DNA of 44,556 bases from an uncultured Bacilli bacterium (GCA_947624705.1 CANQLL010000003.1:1-44556), one strand, 5' to 3'. Shown: positions 15,273-22,675, counted from the first letter of the stretch. A program made the numbers and translations. Notes: a model not told the origin generated them from the letters alone.

Positions 15273-15941
15273 ATGATAAATTATAATTTTTTTAAGAATA
15301 ATAAATCTAAATTAGTAGCTTGTAGCTTAGCAGGGATAATGTCATTAGGAATTTCAAGTTGTAATGATAAAACTAAAGAAACAGATGCAAAGACGCCTAC
15401 GGAAAGAGTCGAGATTACAAAATTTTTTGATGTAGGAAAGCACATTATTTCTGAACCTATTGAATATAGCACTGCCAACATTAGGCAATATCATAATCAT
15501 CCAGGATATAAATGTGTTGATATAACGTTGGGTGATGGAAAATTTTACCATAGTGCTTTACTCTTTATTAATGATTATCCCGTTGATGTCAAACCAACCC
15601 TTAAAAATCAGACGTTAAATTATAATAATTTTGGTACTCCTCGAAATTATTCCGTAGTTGAAAAAAGTATAACAAATAATTGCAAAGAATTTTTACCAGG
15701 TGAACATATTTTGTTAGTCCATTTAGAGGACAAAAATATTCAAAACAACCAAATTTTTGAAACTTATGATGGTTATGAAATTATGGGTATAAGCTATGCA
15801 TCTAATTGGAATCCGATAGTTTTATATGTAAACAAAGAAAATGTTATTTGCGAAATAACTGGTTATGATAAAAACAATAATCCTGAATTTTTAAAGTTTG
15901 GTACTCCAGTTGAACAAGAAAAAACTTTAACTTTAAAATAA
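15273..15941 (+). CDS. Tandem-family lipoprotein 2 (222 aa, two repeat units)
   Basis: The ORF track extends to an in-frame ATG at 15219, but that lies in the promoter; AATGAGG stands before the ATG at 15273, giving MINYNFFKNNKSK and a lipobox GISS-C30. Two related modules follow: DVGKHIISEP...HPGYKCVDI...FGTP and FLPGEHILLV...YDGYEIMGI...FGTPVEQEKTLTLK. The protein is presumably anchored outside the membrane. No known family is recognised. It is closely similar to gene 3 and shares its flanking promoter and terminator, so the unit duplicated as a whole, recently. Confidence 0.8.
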   Translation: MINYNFFKNNKSKLVACSLAGIMSLGISSCNDKTKETDAKTPTERVEITKFFDVGKHIISEPIEYSTANIRQYHNHPGYKCVDITLGDGKFYHSALLFINDYPVDVKPTLKNQTLNYNNFGTPRNYSVVEKSITNNCKEFLPGEHILLVHLEDKNIQNNQIFETYDGYEIMGISYASNWNPIVLYVNKENVICEITGYDKNNNPEFLKFGTPVEQEKTLTLK

Positions 15942-15969
15942 CTACCTTTTTAGGAAGTTATTTTATTTT
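15940..15969 (+). terminator. Terminator after tandem lipoprotein 2
   Basis: AACTACCTTTTTAGGAAGTT followed by ATTTTATTTTT; copy of the element after gene 1. Confidence 0.65.
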
Positions 15970-15977
15970 TAAAAAGA

Positions 15978-16006
15978 TTGACTTTCTTTATCCAAATAAA
16001 TATAAT
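15978..16006 (+). promoter_or_regulatory. Promoter of tandem lipoprotein 3
   Basis: TTGACT-N17-TATAAT, duplicate of the gene 2 promoter with one base changed in the spacer (ATCC for ATGC). Confidence 0.75.
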
Positions 16007-16028
16007 AATCACTAGAAATGAGGTATTT

Positions 16029-16700
16029 ATGATAAATTATAATTTTTTTAAGAATAATAAGTCTAAATTAGTAGCTTGTAGTTTAGCAGGAATTATGTCT
16101 TTAGGAATTTCAGGTTGTAATGATAAAACTAAAGAAACAGATACAAAGACGCCTATAGAAACAGTTGAAAATACAAAGCTTTTTGATGTTGGAAAGCATG
16201 TTGTTTCTGAACCTATTGATTATGATACTGCCAATATTAGGCAATGCCATAATCATCCGGGATATAAATGTATTGATATAACTTCGTCAGTTGGATTTTC
16301 TTTTAACTATAGTACTTTAATCTTTATTAATGATTACCCTGTTGATGTCAAACCAACACTTAAAGATAAGACCTTAAATTATAATAATTTTGGTACACCT
16401 CAAAATTATTCCGTAGTTGAAAAAAGTATAACAAATAATTGCAAAGAATTTTTACCAGGTGAACATATTTTGTTAGTCCGTTTAAAGGATAAAAATATTA
16501 AAAACAACCAAATTTTTGAGGCTTATGATGGTTATGAAATTATGGGTGTAAGCTATGCAAATAATTCTGATCCGATAGTTTTATATGTAAACAAAGAAAA
16601 TGTTATTTGTGAAATAACTGGTTATGATGAAAATAATAATCCTGAATTTTTAAAGTTTGGTACACCAGTTGAACAAGAAAAATCTTTAACTTTAAAATAA
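16029..16700 (+). CDS. Tandem-family lipoprotein 3 (223 aa, two repeat units)
   Basis: Start chosen at the ATG after AATGAGGTATTT, as in gene 2; the longer ORF-track start lies in the promoter. The lipobox is GISG-C30. It is nearly identical to gene 2 over the signal peptide and the C-terminal half, while residues about 30-130 carry most of the differences, including a small insertion (SSVGFSFNYS). This uneven divergence suggests either selection on the N-terminal module or gene conversion of the rest. The function is unknown; expected at the outer membrane face. Confidence 0.8.
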   Translation: MINYNFFKNNKSKLVACSLAGIMSLGISGCNDKTKETDTKTPIETVENTKLFDVGKHVVSEPIDYDTANIRQCHNHPGYKCIDITSSVGFSFNYSTLIFINDYPVDVKPTLKDKTLNYNNFGTPQNYSVVEKSITNNCKEFLPGEHILLVRLKDKNIKNNQIFEAYDGYEIMGVSYANNSDPIVLYVNKENVICEITGYDENNNPEFLKFGTPVEQEKSLTLK

Positions 16701-16729
16701 CTACCCTTTTGGGAAGTTATTTTATTTTT
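16699..16729. terminator. Shared terminator between lipoprotein 3 and recX
   Basis: AACTACCC-TTTT-GGGAAGTT followed by ATTTTATTTTTT on the plus strand. The recX stop codon lies just inside its far edge, so it may serve both directions. Confidence 0.65.
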
Positions 16730-17487
16730 TCAATAAAATCATTTATTTGGTCAATACTATAACCTTTTGTATATAATTTATTTTTTAAATAATATATTAA
16801 TTCTTCTTTCTTTTCATATTTCTTTTGTAATTTTTGATAAATTAAATTAGCTTCTTTATTAAAATTATTACTATCTTCTATCTTAATTTCTTGAATTAAA
16901 AAATTAGTCATTTCATTATTATATCCCTCTTTAAAAAGATAATCTTTAATTTTTCTTTTAAATATTTGTTCACTATTTTTATTAACTTTTAATCTTTTAT
17001 TAATTATTTTAACAATTTTCTCTTGCCAAATATCAGGTGATATTTGGCTTAATTTTTCTTCAATTAAATTAATATCTAAATCTTGATTAACTAAATCATT
17101 TTTAATTTTTAAAGGTCCATTTAAAGTTAAAGTTACTTTATCTTTAATGTAATATCCAATATATTTTTCTTCATCAATATAACCTTCTTTTTCTAATCTA
17201 TTAATTGTTTTATTAATAATATTTTCTGAATAATTATCTTTTTTTAAATAAGTAGTAATTTCTTTTTTAGTACGCATTTTAAAAGTTAAATATTTTAAAG
17301 ATTTATAATAACTTTCTAATTCATTATTAAAATTTTTAATTTTAATAAATTCATTTTCAGTTAATGATTTATGATTAAGTAAATTAAATTTTAAAATTAC
17401 ATCATCATATAAAGTTATTTCGGGATGATCTTTAAAAATAATTTTATATTTATTATTATTTAATTTTTGAAATTTAATTATTTGCAT
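16717..17487 (-). CDS. recX: Regulatory protein RecX
   Basis: A RecA modulator made of repeated three-helix modules. The KMRTKKEITTYLKKDNYSENIINKTINRLEKEGYIDEEKYIGYYIKD segment (about 83-130) is the typical RecX core, followed by GPLKIKNDLVNQ and two further helix modules (about 140-256). Its 256 residues fit the longer Bacillus form. The ribosome site is AGGAGG. It follows nrnA, but a strong terminator lies 17 bases before its ribosome site and no clear promoter is visible, so expression may rely on read-through. Confidence 0.9.
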   Translation of the reverse strand: MQIIKFQKLNNNKYKIIFKDHPEITLYDDVILKFNLLNHKSLTENEFIKIKNFNNELESYYKSLKYLTFKMRTKKEITTYLKKDNYSENIINKTINRLEKEGYIDEEKYIGYYIKDKVTLTLNGPLKIKNDLVNQDLDINLIEEKLSQISPDIWQEKIVKIINKRLKVNKNSEQIFKRKIKDYLFKEGYNNEMTNFLIQEIKIEDSNNFNKEANLIYQKLQKKYEKKEELIYYLKNKLYTKGYSIDQINDFIEKIK

Positions 17488-17503
17488 AAAACCTCCTACT
17501 TTG

Positions 17504-17534
17504 AAAAAAAGAATATAATTTATTTTTTATATTC
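17504..17534 (-). terminator. Terminator between nrnA and recX
   Basis: Minus strand GAATATAA-AAAATAAA-TTATATTC followed by TTTTTTT. The nrnA stop codon is in the loop. The stem is a perfect 8 bp. Confidence 0.75.
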
Positions 17535-18482
17535 TTGACATGCTTTATCTAAAGCATTAATTAATTTATCAATATCTTCTTCTTTATCAGTTCTAACCCC
17601 ACTGGCAAATTTGTGACCTCCCCCGCCATATAAAGAAGCAATTTCATTAATAACTGGACCGCGCGAACGAATATTTACTTTATAAATATTGGTTCTTTCA
17701 TCATAAGTTACAAATAGCCAAACTAAAACTTCTTTAATAAAATTAAAATCATTTATCATGTTAGAAGCTGTGGCATGATCAACATTAAATTCATTAATTA
17801 TTTTATTATCTAATTTAAGATAAGCAAGTCCACTATCTAAAAGGGTTAAATTTTGAGAAAGATAACCATGAAATTTAATTTCATTAATTGGTCTTTCATA
17901 AAGCAAAGGATAATATTTTGTAAAATCTAAATGGGATTTTTGAATTAATTGGGTAATTAATTCAAAAGTCTTAGTTGTTGTATAAGGAAGTAAGAAACGA
18001 TCACTATCCGATACAACTCCTAAGAAAAGATTACGAGCTACTTCTTCTGTTAATCTTAAAGAAGAATTTAAAATAAGTTCAATAATTAATTGACAAGTAG
18101 AAGAAGCAGTTTCATCAACCCATTCAATTTTTCCCATTTTATCTTCATAGGGATGATGATCAATTTTAATTACTTGTTTAAATTTAGCATAATCATCAAC
18201 ATCAACTCGACTAATATTAGGAACATCTAAAACAATTAGAATAGCTTTTTCATAATTTGGTTCACCAATTTTATCAAGTTCACCAAAATATTTAAATTTG
18301 CTAACCGAAGTTCCAACAGCCAAAACTTTCTTATTTTTATAAGTGGCTTTAATAGTATCTCTTAAAGCCGTTTGACTCGCTATCGCATCCGGATCAGGCC
18401 CAATATGGCGAGCAATATAAATTTCATCGGCCATTTTAATGGCTTTAATTATTTTTTTGATTATTGGTTTGATAAAAACCAC
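17520..18482 (-). CDS. nrnA: DHH/DHHA1 phosphoesterase, NrnA-like (nanoRNase/pAp phosphatase)
   Basis: Predicted to degrade RNA oligonucleotides of a few bases and to dephosphorylate pAp. Motifs of the DHH superfamily are present: RHIGPDPDAIASQ (about 24-36), VLDVPNISRV, IDHHPYED (about 110-117), and GVVSDSDRF; the DHHA1 domain ends with the substrate loop GGGGHKFASG (about 286-295). The length of 320 is typical. The frame opens with GTG at 18482; the ribosome site is weak, but a shorter start at MADEIYI would remove the usual N-terminal helix. It lies 9 bases after ackA and is probably cotranscribed with it. Confidence 0.9.
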   Translation of the reverse strand: MVFIKPIIKKIIKAIKMADEIYIARHIGPDPDAIASQTALRDTIKATYKNKKVLAVGTSVSKFKYFGELDKIGEPNYEKAILIVLDVPNISRVDVDDYAKFKQVIKIDHHPYEDKMGKIEWVDETASSTCQLIIELILNSSLRLTEEVARNLFLGVVSDSDRFLLPYTTTKTFELITQLIQKSHLDFTKYYPLLYERPINEIKFHGYLSQNLTLLDSGLAYLKLDNKIINEFNVDHATASNMINDFNFIKEVLVWLFVTYDERTNIYKVNIRSRGPVINEIASLYGGGGHKFASGVRTDKEEDIDKLINALDKACQEYKK

Positions 18483-18491
18483 TTCTTTCTA

Positions 18492-19673
18492 TTAATTAAT
18501 TAAATCGTAAGTATCAAGAGCAATCATTAATTCTTCATCAGTTGGCACAACATAAACTGGTATTTTAGAATCATTAGTACTGATTAAGCCAAATTTACCA
18601 AAAGTCTCAGCATTAACTTTACTATCAATCTCGACACCAAGAGAAGCAACTCTTCTAATAATTTCTTCTCTAAACTTAGGACCCTTTTCACCAATTCCAG
18701 CGGTAAAGCAAATGACATCGGCCCCGCCTAAAATATTATTATACATAGCAATATAATTAGCCGTTTTTTGAGCAAAGATATTATAAGCTAAGATAGCTCT
18801 TTTATTTCCTTCATCCATTGCAATTTCAATATCCCGGGCATCACTGGATACTCCACTTACACCAAGTAAACCAGATTTTTTATTAATATCATTCATTACT
18901 TCATCTAGCGTTTTATTTTCTTTAGTCATTATATAAGGAATAATACTAGCATCAAAATCACCAGCTCTAGTTCCCATCATTACACCTGGAGCAGGAGTAA
19001 AGCCCATAGATGTATCTAATACTTTGCCACTATCAATCGCTGCTAAAGATGCTCCACTACCAATATGACAAGAAATAACTTTTAAATTATCTTTCTTTAA
19101 ATATTCACTAATCGTTTTATTAATAAAACGATGAGAAGTTCCGTGAAAACCATATTTTCTAACTCCATATTTTGTATACCATTCATAAGGTAAAGGATAG
19201 ATATAAGCTTCTTCTTCCATAGTTTGATGAAAGGCTGTATCAAATACGCCTATCATTGGCGTATTTGGCATATTTTCCATAAAAGCTCGAACTCCAATTA
19301 AATTGGCTGGATTATGTAAAGGAGCAAGTTCATTAAATGATTCAATGTCAGCAATAATCTCTTCATTTAATAAAACACTTTTACTATACTTATCCGCGCC
19401 ATGAACAATTCGATGTCCTACTCCCTCAATATCTTCTAAAGAATCAACTACTTTATTATTAATTAATTCTTCAATTAAATATTTAACAGCCACAGAATGA
19501 TCTTTTAAAGCAACTTCTTTCTTTATTTTTTCACCATTTACTTTAATACTATAAAAACTATCTTCTATGCCTATTTTTTCAAATAACCCACTTATTAATT
19601 CTTTTTTTTCTGGTAATTCAAATAAAGTAAACTTTAATGATGAACTTCCAGCATTTACTGATAAAATTTTCAT
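18492..19673 (-). CDS. ackA: Acetate kinase
   Basis: Converts acetyl phosphate and ADP to acetate and ATP, the substrate-level ATP step of mixed-acid fermentation, in the cytoplasm. ASKHA-fold signatures: N-terminal VNAGSSSLKF (about 5-14), GHRIVHGADKYS (about 86-97), FDTAFHQTM, KYGFHGTSHRFI (about 173-184), GTRAGDFDASI, and FTAGIGEKGPKFRE. The length of 393 is normal. The ribosome site is GAGGTGG. No pta gene is nearby. It is followed closely by nrnA. Consistent with an anaerobic fermenter. Confidence 0.97.
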   Translation of the reverse strand: MKILSVNAGSSSLKFTLFELPEKKELISGLFEKIGIEDSFYSIKVNGEKIKKEVALKDHSVAVKYLIEELINNKVVDSLEDIEGVGHRIVHGADKYSKSVLLNEEIIADIESFNELAPLHNPANLIGVRAFMENMPNTPMIGVFDTAFHQTMEEEAYIYPLPYEWYTKYGVRKYGFHGTSHRFINKTISEYLKKDNLKVISCHIGSGASLAAIDSGKVLDTSMGFTPAPGVMMGTRAGDFDASIIPYIMTKENKTLDEVMNDINKKSGLLGVSGVSSDARDIEIAMDEGNKRAILAYNIFAQKTANYIAMYNNILGGADVICFTAGIGEKGPKFREEIIRRVASLGVEIDSKVNAETFGKFGLISTNDSKIPVYVVPTDEELMIALDTYDLIN

Positions 19674-19694
19674 TTTTCCACCTCACTTCTAATT

Positions 19695-19727
19695 ATACAA
19701 AAAAAAAGATAATTACGCTATCTTTTT
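19695..19727 (-). terminator. Terminator of the 64-residue gene
   Basis: Minus strand AAAAAGATA-GCGTAAT-TATCTTTTT running into a run of T; a 9-bp perfect stem that includes the stop codon. Confidence 0.75.
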
Positions 19728-19912
19728 GTATTAATAAAATTCTTATTTACAGCTATTTTAGGCTTTAAAAATAAATTATCTTCATTAAAAGTTCTTTTAG
19801 AATTACTGGTAAAATTATAACCATATTCATTAACTAATTCAAAACGATTTCTTTCAATTTCATCTTGAAAATCTAAAGCCGATTGTTTGTAATGATAATC
19901 AACATATTTCAT
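19718..19912 (-). CDS. Small hypothetical protein (64 aa)
   Basis: ATG at 19912 is preceded by AGGTGAAG at good distance, and a strong terminator follows the frame. The product is hydrophilic, rich in N, K, F and Y (MKYVDYHYKQSALDFQDEIE...), with no membrane segment. No family is recognised. It is divergent from the DUF1540-like gene across a 23-base palindrome. The ribosome site and terminator support a real gene. Confidence 0.6.
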   Translation of the reverse strand: MKYVDYHYKQSALDFQDEIERNRFELVNEYGYNFTSNSKRTFNEDNLFLKPKIAVNKNFINTKR

Positions 19913-19935
19913 AAATCTTCACCTACTATTAGCTT

Positions 19936-19958
19936 GTATAATTTTTTAAAAATTATAC
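19936..19958. promoter_or_regulatory. 23-base palindrome between divergent small genes
   Basis: GTATAATTTTT-T-AAAAATTATAC is a perfect palindrome that contains TATAAT on both strands. It could carry divergent -10 boxes or be an operator for both genes. No convincing -35 boxes are seen. Confidence 0.45.
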
Positions 19959-19979
19959 AGAATATTAATGGTGATAGAA

Positions 19980-20156
19980 ATGCAAAAAGAAGATCCATAC
20001 TATAACAAACAAATTGCTTGTAGTGTTCACAATTGTCATTTTAATGATTGTGATAATGAAGAATGTACTTTATCTAAAATTAAAATATGTAATATGAATG
20101 AAACAGATAAAAAACAAGCAACTATGTGTGATAGTTTTGAAAAAAGATGCGATTAG
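19980..20156 (+). CDS. DUF1540-like Cys-rich small protein (58 aa)
   Basis: The start is moved from 19968 to the ATG at 19980 because GGTGATA, the site used by many genes here, overlaps the earlier ATG. The product MQKEDPYYNKQIACSVHNCHF followed by NDCDNEECTLSKIKI has the DUF1540 pattern (ACSVHNC...C....C....I.I), a short metal-binding-type domain common in spore-forming Firmicutes, with a fifth cysteine near the C-terminus (TMCDSF). The function of the family is unknown. It converges on thiI with a shared hairpin. Confidence 0.8.
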   Translation: MQKEDPYYNKQIACSVHNCHFNDCDNEECTLSKIKICNMNETDKKQATMCDSFEKRCD

Positions 20157-20170
20157 GCATCTTTTTACAA
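20141..20170. terminator. Terminator shared by the DUF1540-like gene and thiI
   Basis: AAAAAGATGC-GATTAG-GCATCTTTTT, a 10-bp stem with T-run on the plus strand and A/T flank on the other; it covers both stop codons. Confidence 0.75.
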
Positions 20171-21352
20171 TATATCTTCATAATTTTTTTGATAATCACT
20201 TGTTATTTTAATTACTTCGTGATTCTTAAGAGCTTTTTTAATTAAAGTTTCATAATCAATTAATTTTTCATATTCTATACATTTAGTTAATTCAGGATTA
20301 ATAACCGGATGTTTAGGCACAAAGATAGTACAACAATCTTCAAAAGGTAAAATACTTGTTTCATAAGTAGCAATTTCTCTGGCTATTTTAATTATTTCGA
20401 CTTTATCAAAACAAGCAACAGGACGAATGACCGGTAATTTAACTACTTCATTAATTACACTCATACTTGTTAAAGTTTGCGAAGCAACTTGGCCAATTGA
20501 TTCCCCATTAACTAAGACTTTAGCTTTAATATCATGAGCAATGGCCTCACTTATTCGATACATCATCCTGCGCATTATAGTGATTAAATATTCATGAGGA
20601 ATATTTTTATAAATTTCTTCTTGAATTTCGGTAAAATTAATCACATGCAATTTTAAATTATTATTATATAAACTTAATTTTTTGGCTAGTTCAATAACTT
20701 TATTTTTAGCTTCTTGACTTGTATGGGGAGGACTTTCAAAATAAACAGCTTCTAACTTTACTCCTCTTTTAATACTTAAATAACCAGCGACTGGTGAGTC
20801 TATTCCACCACTTAACATTAATAAACCTTTTCCTAAAACTCCTACGGGATAACCACCCTTTCCTTTAAAAGTTTCAAAATAAAGATATGTTGCTTCTTTT
20901 CTTAATTCAATATTAATTATTTTTTCGGGATGATGAATATCAACTTTAATCTTAGGAATATTTTTAAGTAATATTCCCCCAATTTTAGCACTAACTTCCA
21001 TACTAGTTAAAGGATAACTTTTATTACTTCTTTTGGTTATAACTTTAAATGTTTGAAATTCATAATCTTTAATTAAATCTAATAAATTAGTAGCCATACT
21101 ATTAATTGTATTATCAGCAAACTCATAAGCAATAACTATTTCATGAATACCAAATACATTTTGTAATTTATGAACAATTAAATCAAAATTATCATGAGGA
21201 ATAACAAACATTCTTCCTTTATCAAATTTAATTTCATAATCTAAATTATCTAAAGTAATAACAATATTTTCTTTTAAAGTATTTAAAAATAAACCAATAT
21301 TTCCTTTTTTTGTTGATAATTCACCATATTTAAGCATAATTAATTTTTGCAT
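20165..21352 (-). CDS. thiI: tRNA 4-thiouridine synthase ThiI (no rhodanese domain)
   Basis: ATP-dependent sulfur insertion at tRNA uridine 8. Domains: N-terminal ferredoxin-like region and THUMP (about 60-165, ending in IINIELRKEATYLYFE), then the PP-loop ATPase with LLSGGIDSPVAGYLSIKRG (about 181-199) and VNGESIGQVASQT. It ends at 395 residues, so it lacks the C-terminal rhodanese domain, as in Bacillus ThiI, and needs an external sulfur donor. The ORF-track start at 21412 lies in the promoter; MQKLIMLKYGELSTKKGN matches the family N-terminus, and GAGGAAG precedes this ATG. A partner cysteine desulfurase is not nearby. Confidence 0.93.
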   Translation of the reverse strand: MQKLIMLKYGELSTKKGNIGLFLNTLKENIVITLDNLDYEIKFDKGRMFVIPHDNFDLIVHKLQNVFGIHEIVIAYEFADNTINSMATNLLDLIKDYEFQTFKVITKRSNKSYPLTSMEVSAKIGGILLKNIPKIKVDIHHPEKIINIELRKEATYLYFETFKGKGGYPVGVLGKGLLMLSGGIDSPVAGYLSIKRGVKLEAVYFESPPHTSQEAKNKVIELAKKLSLYNNNLKLHVINFTEIQEEIYKNIPHEYLITIMRRMMYRISEAIAHDIKAKVLVNGESIGQVASQTLTSMSVINEVVKLPVIRPVACFDKVEIIKIAREIATYETSILPFEDCCTIFVPKHPVINPELTKCIEYEKLIDYETLIKKALKNHEVIKITSDYQKNYEDIL

Positions 21353-21383
21353 GGGGGTTTCTTCCTCTCTAAATCGCAATATA

Positions 21384-21412
21384 ATTTTATAATAAATCTT
21401 TTCTAACGTCAA
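21384..21412 (-). promoter_or_regulatory. Promoter of thiI
   Basis: TTGACG-N17-TAAAAT on the minus strand. The -35 box is part of the most proximal of three TTCTAACGTCA repeats. Confidence 0.6.
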
Positions 21413-21448
21413 ACTTGTGAATCTTTTCTAACGTCATTTCTAACGTCA
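21401..21448. repeat. Three TTCTAACGTCA direct repeats in a divergent promoter region
   Basis: Copies at 21401-21411, 21426-21436 and 21438-21448 (minus strand TGACGTTAGAA). They lie between the thiI promoter and the promoter of the gene at 21502, so they could be operators or a small tandem duplication of a promoter piece. Confidence 0.55.
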
Positions 21449-21453
21449 AACTA

Positions 21454-21481
21454 TTGACTTTCAGATAAATTAAGTTATAAT
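21454..21481 (+). promoter_or_regulatory. Promoter of the 180-residue gene
   Basis: TTGACT-N16-TATAAT, ending 20 bases before the TTG start. Confidence 0.65.
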
Positions 21482-21501
21482 AAAAACCATTAAAGATTGA
21501 A

Positions 21502-22044
21502 TTGATAAATGTTTTTGAAGACAACTCCAATGTAGGTATATTTTATTTAAGTGACGAAGAAAGAGGAAAAATAATATCCGAAATAAAAAGTTATATTCAT
21601 AAAGGGTTTGATCCTAAAATATTAATTGCTCAATGTGAACATAAAATAATTGCTTTAAATGATAGTAAATTGTCTTACTTTTTTGCCAAAAATGTAAAAG
21701 GAGCACATGTAGATCTTCATTTAAATATTGCTATTGCTGATAAAGATTATGATATTTTATTTAAATTTGCCCAAAATATTCCTGGAGTTAATGTTGATGC
21801 TATAGGTGAAATTTTAGTAAATTCTTTCAATACTAAACTCTTAGAACTTTTTGTTGAAAAGTGTCATCCAACTAAATCATATGAGTATTATAAAGATAAA
21901 ATACATAAATTATATTATAAGGAATATGATAAACTACAAGATTTGCAATTAAATGAACTATCTGCGGCTCAACGACAAGAAATTAAATTATATAAGATTA
22001 ATGATAGTATTAAAAGAACAAACTTTTTAAAATATATTAAATAA
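21502..22044 (+). CDS. Hypothetical protein, helical-repeat-like (180 aa)
   Basis: The frame opens with TTG at 21502; no in-frame ATG is near, and the ribosome site (TTAAAGA) is weak, so the true start is uncertain. The product is helical and cytoplasmic. Short segments such as DLHLNIAIADKDYDILFKFAQ and VDAIGEILVNSFNTKLLELFVEKC recall degenerate ankyrin-like helix pairs, but I do not assign the fold. A good promoter stands in front, and a hairpin (TTTTAGAC/GTCTAAAA) follows. No neighbours suggest a function. Confidence 0.6.
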   Translation: MINVFEDNSNVGIFYLSDEERGKIISEIKSYIHKGFDPKILIAQCEHKIIALNDSKLSYFFAKNVKGAHVDLHLNIAIADKDYDILFKFAQNIPGVNVDAIGEILVNSFNTKLLELFVEKCHPTKSYEYYKDKIHKLYYKEYDKLQDLQLNELSAAQRQEIKLYKINDSIKRTNFLKYIK

Positions 22045-22082
22045 AGTTTTTATATAAATTTATTTTAGACTAGCATAAAATA

Positions 22083-22111
22083 TTGTCTAAAATTAAAATA
22101 TATGGTATAGT
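22083..22111 (+). promoter_or_regulatory. Promoter of the predicted small RNA
   Basis: TTGTCT-N17-TATAGT, with TGG just before the -10 box, followed by no ribosome site or ORF. Confidence 0.6.
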
Positions 22112-22116
22112 GAATA

Positions 22117-22236
22117 TGCAAAGGAAATTTGCATAAAATAAAAAGGAACAAATTCAACAATGTCGTGTTAGTTGTTGCCAAAGTATAATTTTGTGAAGTC
22201 ATCTAAATCATTGCTGAGTTAGATGATTTCTTATTT
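22117..22236 (+). ncRNA. Predicted structured small RNA, about 115 nt
   Basis: In a 313-base gap without an ORF. The promoter is followed by a 5' hairpin (TATGCAAA-ggaa-aTTTGCATA), a stretch with CAACAA...TTGTTG pairing, and a 3' terminator stem (GAAGTCATCTAA/TTAGATGATTTC, 12 bp with one G.T, then TTATTTAT). It does not have the conserved core of SRP RNA, tmRNA or RNase P. The downstream EIIB-like gene has its own promoter, which argues for an independent transcript rather than a leader. Confidence 0.55.
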
Positions 22237-22273
22237 ATATTAAATTTTTAATAATATTAATAAGATACTTAAT

Positions 22274-22294
22274 AAAAAAAGGTGAACTTTTTTT
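22274..22294 (+). terminator. Second terminator hairpin after the small RNA
   Basis: AAAAAAAG-GTGAA-CTTTTTTT, a perfect 8-bp stem. It may back up the small-RNA terminator. Confidence 0.55.
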
Positions 22295-22312
22295 AGAAGA
22301 CAATGAATAATA

Positions 22313-22342
22313 TTGCATTATTCCCAAAATTTAGTGTATAAT
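22313..22342 (+). promoter_or_regulatory. Promoter of the EIIB-like gene
   Basis: TTGCAT-N18-TATAAT with TG before the -10 box; GGTGATAAT then precedes the ATG. Confidence 0.6.
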
Positions 22343-22357
22343 TAAATTGGTGATAAT

Positions 22358-22675
22358 ATGAATTCTATTTGGCAATATGTTATTATTGGAATTGTTTTAA
22401 TTATTATAGCTTTAATTGTCGTTAAAATTAATAAAAAAGATTTTGGAGTAGAAATAAATAAATTAATTCAATATCTTGGTGGTAAAGATAATATTATTAA
22501 TTGTGAATGTAATATGTCGCGTTTTAAAGTAATCTTAAAAGATGTCAGTAAAGCTGATAAAGATGGAATTCAAAAACTTGGAGCCAAAGGAATTGTCGAA
22601 GTTGATAATCAATTAAAAATAATCTTTGGCAAAAATGCTAAAGCCTTAAAAAGATATATTGAAGATTTATTGTAA
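22358..22675 (+). CDS. Membrane-anchored PTS EIIB-like protein lacking the phosphocysteine
   Basis: A 105-residue protein with an N-terminal helix (about residues 5-23) and one glucose-type PTS EIIB domain (about 30-105: LIQYLGGKDNIINCE, SRFKVILKDVSKADKDGIQKLGAKGIVEVDNQLKIIFGKNA). In active EIIB the phosphate-carrying cysteine precedes the TRLR motif (C-x-T-R-L-R). Here the aligned stretch is N-M-S-R-F-K: the cysteine position is Asn, with a Cys one residue earlier. No EIIC or EIIA partner is present. This looks like a sensory or regulatory derivative rather than a transporter component. It is followed by the VanZ-RDD gene, about 27 bases on, with its own GGTGATGTT ribosome site. Confidence 0.75.
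   Translation: MNSIWQYVIIGIVLIIIALIVVKINKKDFGVEINKLIQYLGGKDNIINCECNMSRFKVILKDVSKADKDGIQKLGAKGIVEVDNQLKIIFGKNAKALKRYIEDLL

Noticed and set aside
14862-15551. Minus-strand ORFs opposite the lipoproteins
   Set aside because: Shadows of the lipoprotein genes, without promoters or ribosome sites.
22117-22236. SRP RNA, 6S RNA, tmRNA or RNase P RNA as identity of the small RNA
   Set aside because: The conserved SRP tetraloop region, a tmRNA tag and the RNase P core are not seen, and it is too short for 6S or RNase P.
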